A stretch of DNA of 64,000 nucleotides from Posidoniimonas corsicana (GCF_007859765.1 NZ_SIHJ01000004.1:62001-126000), one strand, 5' to 3'; positions 46,501 to 53,906 are shown, counted from the stretch's first letter. Translations and numbers: made by a program. Notes: generated by a model not told the origin, from the letters alone.

Positions 46501-46613
46501 GCGGCCACGATCAGGCCGACCAGCACGGGCGGCGACGAGTTGCGACGCGGTGGCGCCAACGGGCTTCCTTGCCTGGGTCCTGGACACGGCCCCCACGCTG
46601 CGGGGGCCTGCAT
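43578..46613 (-). CDS. Pentahaem cytochrome c with long proline-rich arm
   Basis: A protein of about 1011 residues. A membrane helix at about 28-50 (VLVGLIVAAAVLVGV) is followed by a Pro/Ala/Glu-rich, low-complexity stretch of about 400 residues (for example PPTRPTPAPPKPQPTPAP), then a cytochrome c554-like domain with five CxxCH motifs (CGECH, CYRCH, CIACH, CTSCH, CQDCH) at about residues 476-670. The last 330 residues are haem-free and mostly beta (VRLFYDVTNLNEGHNV). The arm resembles the periplasm-spanning part of TonB. The protein could carry haems from the inner membrane to the outer-membrane barrel encoded next door. ATG at 46613 is used; an in-frame GTG at 46631 is possible. Confidence 0.82.
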   Translation of the reverse strand: MQAPAAWGPCPGPRQGSPLAPPRRNSSPPVLVGLIVAAAVLVGVRAVQLATRDLAQPAAQDSVAVTPPPPTSNDVRPAAELAAQLAAPAAAEDPQVRRLPPDPELRAMIGAACPHALELFDREGLTEPPPTRPTPAPPKPQPTPAPIRVAMRPTPAPGPPLRVAQRTGEWLVDPDSWFVPEDTSSDREPAPAAPAREPAEEPPAAPAPPEQSTEPTAPAPVRPLPIPAPAPAVEPDPVDAGPSFDGPDPIDVPAEPAAAPEVMSPAPIIKHAEPAHEDRVEEPNDAPNLTAPELRQPQAPAANSADEQQPWTPNVVEGPSLGLESEPGSPSDAAPVVVPLPADNPAPSTPATPTAPLFSAPGVAPTPEEPEPRYEQPPTPPAQPEVERAAEPPHVNAGPESIAAPTPVETRRPITPEPIFGAPAAQPNRSMPAADAHTHGAPHSVPSQQGKPSTDSQLSSIEAHRDLFAKNCYPSAQQCGECHKKLYDEWRVSSHAYAFVSPMFQKFEQKITNLSQGTVGYFCYRCHSPVATSLGENRATPLWEMPEVAREGVTCIACHRINERYTKANGERRIVPGDIYSPIYGGIGGGGVAEALSRPEHFKVKTSPDQKGAGQPIHLEGRYFDQLSKAEFCTSCHQVAVHPGIKLEVVWEQYRQSPACKKGVTCQDCHMGLKPGEASGYEICSIAEVGGKSVNKQRKHANHMFYGPNYSISHPGVFPHNKDAKRWSMQEWLRFNWRAGWGTDEFEEALDDGKLVAQFPQEWQEADDRYDAREVIDDNLEALEKKNEKRRAIMSDHMHVAGPFFQHKPRRGAPVRLFYDVTNLNEGHNVLTASLGAQPQLWANVVLIGPNGCRLWESGYTDSDGDLCDIHSRDVQLGRAPFDHQLFNLQTMFLITGATGTDREMPLPVNVDIDQLPFLRPGAIPITTTNHPPFIRMESRSIAPLGTKRVHYKIPKELIQAPGKYRLSFRLRNRIEPIWFMRFCDATDEMVRMMNEGILNMHERSVEFWVE

Positions 46614-46746
46614 TCCTTGCAATGCTATCACTCACCGTGAGCAGCGCATCCAGAAGAACAGATCGAGTGGCGGCCAGCCCCAAGCCCGGCATTTCCCCTC
46701 ACCGCCGCACAGCAGGCAGGACCGGCAAGGTTTGCCGGGGTTCCGG
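46614..46746. other. Upstream region of the pentahaem gene
   Basis: First part of a 307-bp gap between the pentahaem cytochrome and a PEP-CTERM gene. It should hold the promoter of the cytochrome; AAGGA lies directly before ATG 46613 but is too close to be an ideal ribosome site. The remainder of the gap holds a heptamer tandem repeat and a terminator, listed separately. Confidence 0.4.
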
Positions 46747-46821
46747 TTGGCTGTTGGCTGTTGGCTGTTGGCTGTTGGCTGATGGCTGATGGCTGATGGC
46801 TGATGGCTGATGGCTGATGGC
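46747..46821. repeat. Heptanucleotide tandem repeat TTGGCTG / ATGGCTG
   Basis: Five units of TTGGCTG are followed by five units of ATGGCTG and a partial sixth, with no interruptions. A seven-base unit is not a multiple of three and the locus is intergenic. The number of units is likely to vary among strains by slipped-strand replication. Confidence 0.95.
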
Positions 46822-46840
46822 GACCAGTGTCAGCGGGTAA

Positions 46841-46876
46841 CCAAAAGAAAAAGAGCCCCTGGAAAACCAGGGGCTC
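46841..46876 (-). terminator. Intrinsic terminator of the first PEP-CTERM gene
   Basis: On the minus strand the stem GAGCCCCTGG / CCAGGGGCTC with loop TTTT is followed by a T-rich tract (CTTTTTCTTTTGG). It lies about 45 bp after the stop of the gene at 46921. Almost the same hairpin follows the paralogous gene at 47652. Confidence 0.9.
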
Positions 46877-46920
46877 GTTGTGGGTATCAAGCTGTTTGAT
46901 CCGGAGGCCAAACGTTTCGC

Positions 46921-47406
46921 TCAGCGACGACGGCGGAAGCCGAGGACGCCGGCGATGGCCAGGCCGGCCAGGCCAGCGGTGGCCGGCTCGGGGAAGGTGA
47001 CTATTAAGTCCGCAACCTGAGTGGGGTTGCCGAAACCGGCACTCCACAGCAAGGTCAGATCCTGCGACAAGAACTCCTGGGTTAATCCCACGCCGATGTT
47101 AGCCAAGCGAACATCGGGAAGGGTGCTGCCGGTGCCCGCGTTGATCACTACCGACATACGGGTATCGGTGTCGACGGGAAACAGCCCGCCGGGCACAGTC
47201 CGGTCCGAGAAGATGCCGCTCGCCGACTGCGCGTCAATGAGTCCAATACCAATCCCTTCGCCATCGGCCCAGAACTCGCCGCTATACATGTTGTAGTAAT
47301 AGGATGGGACGCCGGGCGTGGCATTCTCATAGTGAACCATCACCGCCGCATCCGCCTGCGAGAGCAGTATCAGTGCAGCGACGATTGCGTAGAGGAGTTT
47401 CCACAT
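46921..47406 (-). CDS. PEP-CTERM exported protein, duplicate 1
   Basis: A 161-residue protein with a signal peptide (residues 1-20, ALILLSQADA) and a C-terminal PEP-CTERM anchor: FPEPATAGLAGLAIAGVLG followed by FRRRR. Such proteins are cleaved and anchored by an exosortase. The mature part shares long stretches with the neighbouring gene (for example DAQSASGIFSDRTVPGGLFP and NAGTGSTLPDVRLANIG), so the two are recent duplicates. A good Shine-Dalgarno (AAGGAG, 7 bases before ATG) is visible, unlike most genes here. The mature protein is predicted beta-rich, of unknown function. Confidence 0.85.
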   Translation of the reverse strand: MWKLLYAIVAALILLSQADAAVMVHYENATPGVPSYYYNMYSGEFWADGEGIGIGLIDAQSASGIFSDRTVPGGLFPVDTDTRMSVVINAGTGSTLPDVRLANIGVGLTQEFLSQDLTLLWSAGFGNPTQVADLIVTFPEPATAGLAGLAIAGVLGFRRRR

Positions 47407-47574
47407 CGTTCTGCTCCTTAGCTAGGCTGGTTGCCGCCATCGGATCGAGGACCGGACTTATAGGAGGGCAGACTGCCCAGGGACCTGCTCAGGATCAACG
47501 CACCTAAGAGTATCAGCCATCGATGCGTCGGTTCCAACAAGTTCGGCTTCCAGGCCTCGAACTAGGGGACTGCG

Positions 47575-47607
47575 AAAAAAAAAGAGCCCCTGGTAAACCA
47601 GGGGCTC
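47575..47607 (-). terminator. Intrinsic terminator of the second PEP-CTERM gene
   Basis: On the minus strand the stem GAGCCCCTGG / CCAGGGGCTC with loop TTTA is followed by a run of nine T residues. It differs from the first terminator by only a few bases and keeps the same flanking sequence, so the duplicated segment includes the terminator. Confidence 0.92.
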
Positions 47608-47651
47608 TTTGTGGGTATCAAGCTGTTTGACCTGACGGTCAAACGTATCGC

Positions 47652-48161
47652 TTAGCGACGACGGCGGAAGCCGAGGACGCCGGCGATGGCCAGGCCGGCC
47701 AAGCCAGCGGTGGCCGGCTCGGGAACACCCTGCCAGACCAAGCCGGTCTCAACATTGGGGTTGCCGAAACCAGCACTCCACAGGAGGGTCAGGTCCTGAG
47801 CCAAGAAATCCGGGGTTAGCCCCATGCCGATGTTGGCCAGGCGAACGTCCGGGAGGGTGCTGCCGGTGCCGGCGTTGATCACGACCGACATACGGGACTC
47901 GGTGTCAACCGGGAACAGGCCGCCAGGAACGCTGCGGTCGGAGAACAGGCCGCTAGCGGACTGAGCGTCCACCAAGCCGATCCCAGTCCCCTCACCATCC
48001 AGCCAGAACTCGCCGGTGATGGCATCGTAGTAGTACGACGGGAGGCCGTCATTCGCCTCGTCGGCCGAACCCGGGGGGTTGTCGACCACAACCATGGTGG
48101 CGGCATTGGCGAAAGACGTAAGAGCGAACAACGCGGCGAAAGCTAGTGCAGTATTCTTCAT
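47652..48161 (-). CDS. PEP-CTERM exported protein, duplicate 2
   Basis: A protein of about 169 residues: signal peptide (MKNTALAFAALFALTSFANA), a mature beta-rich part highly similar to that of the gene at 46921 (DGLPSYYYDAITGEFWLDGE, RMSVVINAGTGSTLPDV), and the C-terminal VPEPATAGLAGLAIAGVLG then FRRRR. The last 25 codons are nearly identical in both copies. The ATG at 48159-48161 is chosen because it begins a clean signal peptide and is preceded by a ribosome site (AAGGAT); a longer open frame back to 48296 encodes no sensible signal. Confidence 0.85.
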   Translation of the reverse strand: MKNTALAFAALFALTSFANAATMVVVDNPPGSADEANDGLPSYYYDAITGEFWLDGEGTGIGLVDAQSASGLFSDRSVPGGLFPVDTESRMSVVINAGTGSTLPDVRLANIGMGLTPDFLAQDLTLLWSAGFGNPNVETGLVWQGVPEPATAGLAGLAIAGVLGFRRRR

Positions 48162-48341
48162 TGCGAATTTATCCTTGATTCGGACTTTGTAGTGTTGATA
48201 CATCAACTCGGGTGACAGCGATCGAGATGTGTTCAGCAGGAGCTGTCGTTCCATTTGCTGTCGTGGTGCTTCAGCATTAGCCCTCTCAAAGTCCACAAAC
48301 GCTAAATGTGCAAATGCTATACGAAGGCGGTCTGTGCTAAC

Positions 48342-49112
48342 TTAGCGGCGACGGCGGACTGCAGCCGAGCAGGCAAGCAGGCCAGCCAGGGCCAGCGAGG
48401 CGGGCTCCGGAGCCGAAGCGCCACCAGCAGTGGCGGCGGGCGCCGAGGTGCCGAAGTTAGGCGACAGGACCAGGATGTCGTCGAAGTTCACCAGACCATC
48501 GCCAGTGAAGTCAGCGCCGGCCCAGCCGTTGGTGACGGCTCCGCCGAAGTTCGGCGAAACGATCAGCACGTCGTCGAAGTTGACGTTGCCGTCGAGGTTG
48601 GCGTCGCCACCGTAGGCGGTGCGGGACTCGCTGGCCGAAACCGAGTTGTTGGTTCCCAGCTGAGCAATGATGCCACTCACACCAACCGAGGTGGTAAGCG
48701 AGCCGGTGGTCGAGGGACCAGCAGTGGTGAAGGTGCCGAGCAGGTAGGTGCCGGCGGCGACATCGTCGCTACCAAGCGCGGCGGTGGCTTCGTTGTTGGC
48801 GGGGCTGGCCTGGAAGCCAACAACGCCGTCGCCATCGCGGGTAACCCACCCCAAGGTGGTGCCGCTCGGGTTCTCAAAGTCAAACACAGTCGTGTTGCCG
48901 ATGACGCCGGCCAGCAGGTCCGCGTCGGAGAAGGTCGCGTCCAACTCAGTCGCAACCGACCCTTCGGCGTCAGTCACAACGTTGACTTCCCAAACCCAGT
49001 CGCCGTTGGCGTCAAGGCCGGTGTTGGTGGCGGTAACAATCGGCTGGGCCAGCACAGGCGAGGCCGTCAGAGCGGCCATGGCCGCGACACAGAGGATGTT
49101 CTTCAAGGACAT
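48342..49112 (-). CDS. Exported protein with dockerin-like repeats and PEP-CTERM
   Basis: A protein of about 256 residues. Signal peptide MSLKNILCVAAMAALTASP is followed by a beta-rich domain of about 150 residues, then two calcium-binding dockerin/EF-hand-like repeats, GDANLDGNVNFDDVLIVSP and GADFTGDGLVNFDDILVLSP, with Asp at positions 1, 3, 5 and 12 of each loop. It ends with APEPASLALAGLLACSAAV and four Arg, the PEP-CTERM anchor. In planctomycetes such dockerin-like repeats are widespread in surface proteins without cellulosomes. A ribosome site (GGAG, 9 bases before ATG) supports the start at 49112. Ligand unknown. Confidence 0.85.
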   Translation of the reverse strand: MSLKNILCVAAMAALTASPVLAQPIVTATNTGLDANGDWVWEVNVVTDAEGSVATELDATFSDADLLAGVIGNTTVFDFENPSGTTLGWVTRDGDGVVGFQASPANNEATAALGSDDVAAGTYLLGTFTTAGPSTTGSLTTSVGVSGIIAQLGTNNSVSASESRTAYGGDANLDGNVNFDDVLIVSPNFGGAVTNGWAGADFTGDGLVNFDDILVLSPNFGTSAPAATAGGASAPEPASLALAGLLACSAAVRRRR

Positions 49113-50599
49113 CTGAGTTTTCTCCACCCACTTATCTAGAGAAACGAGTTTAATTCCACAGAGTTGCCGAACTGTGCGATAAGTGCTCAACGCGTCTTTC
49201 GGCGCCCCTAACATTGGCTTGGTGAGCTCCAAAACCAACCGGCACTAACGCCCACTCAGTATGACTAACCAGCCATCCTCTTGTCGAGGAAATGGAACCG
49301 AAATTCCACTGATTTGCCCCGCTGGTGGTCGCCCGATACCGATCTGTTTCGAAAAGAGTTTCGGCGTGGTCTGCAGGAAGCCCCAAAAACCCCTGCAATA
49401 CGCAGAAACCGGCTCAACGGACCGCATTATGTTGGGGTCAATGTGGGGTGTCAAGCAGTTTTCAAGCAGTTGGGTGGTTTTTGCGCGATTGCGCGAAGCG
49501 CTGAAGGGCCTTAGAATAGCGGGGTTTTTGGCCGTTCCCGCGGTTCAGGCGGTCAGCGGCGTCGCTTGACCTGTCTGGATTCGAGGCCGGGTGGCGCCCC
49601 GTTTGCGCTGTCTGGGTTTGGTGATTTGGGGCAGCGGGGCTGCTTCTCGTCGGTTTGCTGTTAGGGAAGGCCGACGGATGCGACCTCTTGGTCCGCGGCG
49701 CCTATTCAGAGCGGGCGGGCCGGTTTCTCTCCTCTGTGTCACGCTCTGCTTCTTCCTGATTCTGTTCGTTTGGGGCCTTGACGTGTGACGGGTCGGAGGC
49801 GCCGCGCGGCGCCACTGGCGAGCGAACGCTAATTCATTCACGGTGGTCGCAGGATTCGACGCGCGAGGGGCGAGTAGATCACAGCGTTGTTGCGATGCGT
49901 TACGACTCGTGCGTTGCGTCCAGCGGTTTATGTGCACGCTTGTCGAAGGACGCGAACGTTCGATAGGCATTGCGTCAGGTCAACACGCATCGGTGCTGCG
50001 AGCGCCGCCGTTGCAGGGGAATCAGGCTGCTCTAAGCGTGCGGTCGATAGGCGTGAAGAGTGCGCCGGGCGACTCCTGTGCAGCGCGAAACGTTGCGTCC
50101 ACCGATGGCGGACGCCGCAGCACCGCTACAACCGATGTGTTGCGAACGCAACGGCTGATAAAGAACCTTGTCCGAGCCAGATTGCTCCAAATTGCTTTGC
50201 ATCGCCGCGTGCGATTTTGATAAACCACTCCTGTCGACAACGCGGGCCGCGGAGACGTCCGACGGCCGGCAGAGCGGTGGGGTGGGCTGGGTCGCCCGCC
50301 CGGCGACTTCTTCACAACGCATCACGAAAGGAGGCCACGATTACAGCGACGACTGGTTCCGATGACTCGTGCGATACGCCTAACGGGCACGCACGGGGCG
50401 GTCGGCGCCACGCGGGCGTTTGTCGTGACTCCCCACAGAAGACCGTGCGGCGGTTAGCCTGATACCTACAGGCAGCAACCGCCGCGGTCAGGCCCGACAG
50501 GGCGGATGGCATTGAGCCGACCGACGCTTGACTGGCGCCTTCTCGCTCCGGCGTGCAGGACCAAGTTTCGAGCCCCTGACAATTAAGAAGACCACGAAT
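49113..50599. other. Long gene-free stretch ending in a plus-strand terminator
   Basis: The first 450 bp is AT-richer and is presumably the promoter region of the dockerin/PEP-CTERM gene, with a short direct repeat (CAAGCAGTT twice near 49453). From about 49540 to 50600 the sequence is GC-rich, frames on both strands are short, basic, and without recognisable protein features. At 50449-50483 a strong hairpin GGCGGTT / AACCGCC with an inner GCCTG / CAGGC stem is present, with the plus-strand terminator about 120 bp further. This could be a non-coding RNA gene or a decayed region. tmRNA, RNase P and SRP RNA signatures were looked for and not found. Confidence 0.5.
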
Positions 50600-50637
50600 C
50601 AAAGCCCGCTCCATCACGCGATGGGGCGGGCTTTTTC
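50600..50637 (+). terminator. Strong plus-strand terminator without a known upstream gene
   Basis: AAAGCCCGCTCCAT pairs almost perfectly with ATGGGGCGGGCTTT around a loop CACGCG and is followed by TTTTT. It is oriented for plus-strand transcription although no plus-strand gene precedes it for over 12 kb; the next gene (50794) is on the minus strand with its own terminator. Confidence 0.85.
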
Positions 50638-50725
50638 TGTTGGCGGTTGGGGGCGCTGGTTGCAGGCTGCTGGGCGCTGGTTGTTGCCAGCGCCTCGCGT
50701 GCTGCCGTTGACGCTTGCCCAACAA

Positions 50726-50760
50726 AAAAACCCCCGATCGCCGCTGGGGCGATCGGGGGG
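50726..50760 (-). terminator. Intrinsic terminator of the Cys-rich barrel gene
   Basis: On the minus strand CCCCCCGATCGCCC pairs with CGATCGGGGG across a short loop, followed by seven T residues (A tract 50724-50730 on the plus strand). It lies about 35 bp after the stop codon. Confidence 0.9.
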
Positions 50761-50793
50761 TGAAGGGGTCTAAAGCTAGCCCGGGGGCTATGA

Positions 50794-52182
50794 TTAGAAG
50801 GTCAGGATCGCATCCACGTTGAAGGTGGTGTTGTTGTAGTCACCCTCGGTGGCGAAGCCAACAGCCTGGGCGCCGGTGTCCGACGCGGCCCAGTCCCAGC
50901 GAACCTCGGGGCGAATGATCACGTTGGCGTGGGCCTTGTAGTTGATGCCCGCGGTGATCTCGTAGTAGCTCTCGCCCTCGTTCTTCCACCACTCGGCCCG
51001 GCCGCCCAGGGCGACGCAGTCGTTGAGGGTGTAGAACAGGTACTGGTTGAGGCCGATCTGGTCGTGGCCGACGCCGCTGCGGACGCTGACCATGTCGCTC
51101 TGGCAGACGTAGTTGAGGTTGTCGCTCAGGGTGACGTCGAAGACCAGCGAGTGGCTGTAGGCGTCGTCGTCAACCACACCAGCCGGGCCACCGTACAGGG
51201 TGGCGTCGCTGCGGGCGCCGAAGTTGCCGATGGTGGTGATGTAGGTGAACGAGATGTCGTCCATCAGGTCGGCGCTGAAGCCGCCCAGGAAGTTCGAGCC
51301 GGCCGATCCGTTCTGGTTGTACTGGTCGAAACCGGTATCCCAGCCCGCGGTCCAGCCGCCGTACAGGGTCATGCCGTCGATGCCGCTGTAGGTGCCGAGC
51401 ACACCGGTGTGGGTGAACGGCTCGCTGTTGAACATCGTCAGCGAGTGGGTGAAGAAGAAGTTATCCGGAGCGGTAACCACTTCGTAGCCCACCAGGGTGT
51501 AGAAGTGACCAGCGATGACCGAGAAGTCGCCGGCGGCCAGCTCGATGTAGGCCTGGGGCATGGCCCAGCCGTAAACGCCGTGGGCGAAGCCGGTCGAGGC
51601 GTCCCAGGTGGCGTCGTCGTTGCCGAAGGCGATGGTCTTCGACGCGTCGGTGCCGTACATGACGTCGAAGCGGAAACCCCAGTCGAGGCCGTTCGAGCCG
51701 TCAGCGACCTTCTCGAACCACATCCACTGCTGGTTGAGGTTCAGCTGGTCGGGGGTGTCGCCGAAGGCGAGCACGTCGCCGCGGTTCTGCGACAGACGCA
51801 CGTTGTCCGAGTTGTAACCCAGCTCGGTCCAGCCGCCGAAGCTCCAGCAGGCGCAGGGGCCCAGCACGTGGGAGCTCAGGGTGCAGGGGTCGCCCAGGCA
51901 GCAGTCGCCCAGCAGGCAGCAGTCGAATCCGCCGCAGGTGTCCCCGCAGCCGCAGCCGTCGCAGCAGCCGTCGCCGCAGCAGCCGTCGTCGCATCCACAG
52001 CTGGGCTCTTCGCAGCAGCAGCTGGGGTCTTCACAGCAGCAGCTGGGCTCGTCGCAGCCGCAGCTGGGCTCCTCGCAACATCCGCTGTAGTTGAATGCCG
52101 TTTGAATCGCCGTTTGCGCCATCGCGGGGGATGCGCTCAGGGCGATCAAGGCAACGCCGATCGTCCATTTCGCAGTGTTCAC
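50794..52182 (-). CDS. Outer-membrane beta-barrel with Cys-rich N-terminal repeats
   Basis: A 462-residue porin-like protein. Signal peptide: residues 1-22 (ALSASPAMAQ). Residues 33-112 are extremely Cys-rich, with 26 Cys and tandem repeats of CC-E/D-E/D-P-S-C or GCDEPSC. The remaining 350 residues form an amphipathic barrel with alternating aromatic residues (WTELGYNSDNVRL, YIELAAGDFSVIAGHFYTLV) and end in Phe (VDAILTF). The Asp/Glu-Cys pattern could bind metals or cross-link by disulfides, anchoring the barrel to the Cys-rich outer layer known from planctomycetes. GTG start with a good AAGGAG ribosome site 8 bases away. A strong terminator follows, so it is probably a monocistronic abundant protein. 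Confidence 0.82.
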   Translation of the reverse strand: MNTAKWTIGVALIALSASPAMAQTAIQTAFNYSGCCEEPSCGCDEPSCCCEDPSCCCEEPSCGCDDGCCGDGCCDGCGCGDTCGGFDCCLLGDCCLGDPCTLSSHVLGPCACWSFGGWTELGYNSDNVRLSQNRGDVLAFGDTPDQLNLNQQWMWFEKVADGSNGLDWGFRFDVMYGTDASKTIAFGNDDATWDASTGFAHGVYGWAMPQAYIELAAGDFSVIAGHFYTLVGYEVVTAPDNFFFTHSLTMFNSEPFTHTGVLGTYSGIDGMTLYGGWTAGWDTGFDQYNQNGSAGSNFLGGFSADLMDDISFTYITTIGNFGARSDATLYGGPAGVVDDDAYSHSLVFDVTLSDNLNYVCQSDMVSVRSGVGHDQIGLNQYLFYTLNDCVALGGRAEWWKNEGESYYEITAGINYKAHANVIIRPEVRWDWAASDTGAQAVGFATEGDYNNTTFNVDAILTF

Positions 52183-52500
52183 CTTCAGACTCCTTCTTCG
52201 GAACTATCTCGCGGCAGGGTCGTCCTGCCAGCAACTAGGGGGATACTCACGACGCGTCAGCGGGGAATGCCCTCAGGACGCGTCGCCCATTTCTGACCGC
52301 CTCGCAGGAACTATCGACGCCCCCTTTGGCCGCGATGCATTCCCAGAGCCAGCATGCGGCAGAAAAAACCGGGCTAGAGGCCTAGTTTTGGTAAACCTTG
52401 CGGCCTGCAGAGAGTTGCCCGGCGAGACGCCTGGGCGAGTTTGCCGGTTGGGAGAACGGAGCACGCTGCGGGACGCCGAGGGCCGCCCCCGGGGCGCGTG
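52183..52500. other. Promoter region of the Cys-rich barrel gene
   Basis: A 318-bp gap. It contains a ribosome site (AAGGAG) for the gene at 52182 and an inverted pair GACGCGTC (near 52255 and 52280). The AT-rich stretch with GGGCTAGAGGCCTAG near 52371 could be part of a promoter. No reading frame of note is present. Confidence 0.4.
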
Positions 52501-53250
52501 CTACAGGGCGCTGGCGTCCGCCTGCGTGACGCCGATCACCCGCCAGACGGGTGGCGCCGCGGCGTTGCTGGGGCCTTCCAGGCCGACCGAATAACGCCGG
52601 GCGGGGCCGGCGGCGGGCCGGACCTCGTAGGTTTGGGCGATGGCCAGGCGGCCGCCCGGCCGCGGCACCACCGGGCCTCGCGAAACAATTGTCCAGCCTT
52701 CGAACGGGGCCGAGGCCACGAGCGCTTCAACCCCGGCCATGTCGAGGAACTGCTCGAGCTGCTGCTCCGGCGAGTTGGGGCCGTCGTGCGAGTGCCCGTC
52801 GTGGAACTGGCCGTCGTCGGTCTGCTCGGCGGAGTGGTCGCCTGCAAAGTGGGCGGCCAGGACGCCGCGTTCCTTATCCCCCAGGGTCAGGAGGAAGGCG
52901 TCCTGGGTATTGCCCTCGCTGAGGAGCTCTAGCATGAGGTCCGCCGTGGGAGCGGCTTGGGCGTGCACCCGTTGCCGGTAGGCGGTTCGGTAGCCCCCCC
53001 AGGCGCCAAGCGAGAGCAGCGCGACCGCCATCCCAATCAGCGCCAGGCCCCGGCCTGCGGCGCCGGACCGGGCGATCCCGCGGAGCGCGACCACGGCCAG
53101 CACCACCGCCAGGCAAGGGAGCACGACCAGCAGCTGCCAGACCAGGACGGCCGGCGAGAGCAATCCTAAAACCAGCGCGAGCACGGCCGCTACGCTGAGG
53201 GACCGGTACTCGTCGTCGGCGGGGAAGTCGTCGTGCTGGGTGCTGCTCAT
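52501..53250 (-). CDS. DUF4190-type membrane protein
   Basis: A 249-residue protein. Two to three N-terminal membrane helices (about residues 17-58 and 68-86) follow the DUF4190 pattern: SVAAVLALVLGLLSP and, after the loop, GRGLALIGMAVALLSLG. The C-terminal 150 residues are soluble, with a His/Asp-rich stretch (HDGHSHDGPN) that may bind metal, and a beta-rich end. The function of DUF4190 is not known. It lies 23 bp downstream of the cvpA-like gene on the same strand, so it probably belongs to the same operon as the secretion-ATPase-like genes. Confidence 0.7.
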   Translation of the reverse strand: MSSTQHDDFPADDEYRSLSVAAVLALVLGLLSPAVLVWQLLVVLPCLAVVLAVVALRGIARSGAAGRGLALIGMAVALLSLGAWGGYRTAYRQRVHAQAAPTADLMLELLSEGNTQDAFLLTLGDKERGVLAAHFAGDHSAEQTDDGQFHDGHSHDGPNSPEQQLEQFLDMAGVEALVASAPFEGWTIVSRGPVVPRPGGRLAIAQTYEVRPAAGPARRYSVGLEGPSNAAAPPVWRVIGVTQADASAL

Positions 53251-53273
53251 GGCTTCGTGCCTGTTGGCGGCGG

Positions 53274-53906
53274 CTAGCGGGATTCCGAGCGGCTGGCCTT
53301 GAGTTCCCAGGCCGCCTTGGCGGCGGCCATCACGCCCTCAAACCGCTCGCGGCGGTCGGCGTAGTCGTCCACCCACAGGCCGGCGTCAAACTCGCCGCCG
53401 TCGCCCAGGCCGGCGGGGTCGGAGAAGATCTCCGCGGCGCCGAGGAACGCCAGGTCGGGCGAGGTGTTGACGATCGAAGGGCTGTCGACGCCCCCCTCGT
53501 GCAGGATGGCGCCGCCCATGGTGTCCTTGGGCAGGGGCGCCAGGTGGATCGACATCGCGGTGATCGACGCCAGGGCGACGCCGCACAGCAGGCCGAACAC
53601 CGGGCCGCCGTACACCTCCAGCGGGTGCAGGAACTTGACCTTGGTGGGCGAGAGGCTCGTGCCGAGGGTCTTGAGGAGCAGGATCGACAGGGCGAACAGG
53701 GCCCAGAAGATCAGTATGTCGAGCACGTAGGTGTACTCGCCGCCGGACGCCTCGTCGGCCAGCACGGTCAGCGGCTGGTAGAAGCCGAACGCGATGATGC
53801 CCGCCAGGATCAGGTGGCAGAGCAGCAGCAGGTTGTGCCACAGCCCCTCGCGGACGGTCATCGCCCAGCCGGCGACAAAGACCACGGCTACGATTGCAAT
53901 GTACAT
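53274..53906 (-). CDS. CvpA-family membrane protein
   Basis: A 210-residue inner-membrane protein with four hydrophobic helices (about residues 3-17, 26-44, 60-82 and 100-122), the pattern of the CvpA (colicin V production) family: short loops and a Gly/Ala-rich fourth helix (VYGGPVFGLLCGVALASI). After these comes a soluble C-terminal tail of 90 residues with Trp and Arg clusters. CvpA is associated with envelope stability, though its mechanism is not defined. It follows the membrane-anchored GspE-like gene with a 55-bp gap and may serve the same envelope machinery. Confidence 0.75.
   Translation of the reverse strand: MYIAIVAVVFVAGWAMTVREGLWHNLLLLCHLILAGIIAFGFYQPLTVLADEASGGEYTYVLDILIFWALFALSILLLKTLGTSLSPTKVKFLHPLEVYGGPVFGLLCGVALASITAMSIHLAPLPKDTMGGAILHEGGVDSPSIVNTSPDLAFLGAAEIFSDPAGLGDGGEFDAGLWVDDYADRRERFEGVMAAAKAAWELKASRSESR

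Noticed and set aside
49852-49861. GGATTCGACG, identical to the conserved 5' motif of tmRNA, in the gene-free stretch.
   Set aside because: No T-arm (TTCGA-type loop with matching acceptor strand) and no tag-peptide frame ending in Ala-Leu-Ala-Ala could be found downstream within 450 bases.
49545-50462. Frames in the 49.1-50.8 kb region (minus 49545-49970, plus 49887-50462).
   Set aside because: Highly basic, Arg/Ser/Thr-rich composition without start context or recognisable pattern; considered non-coding.
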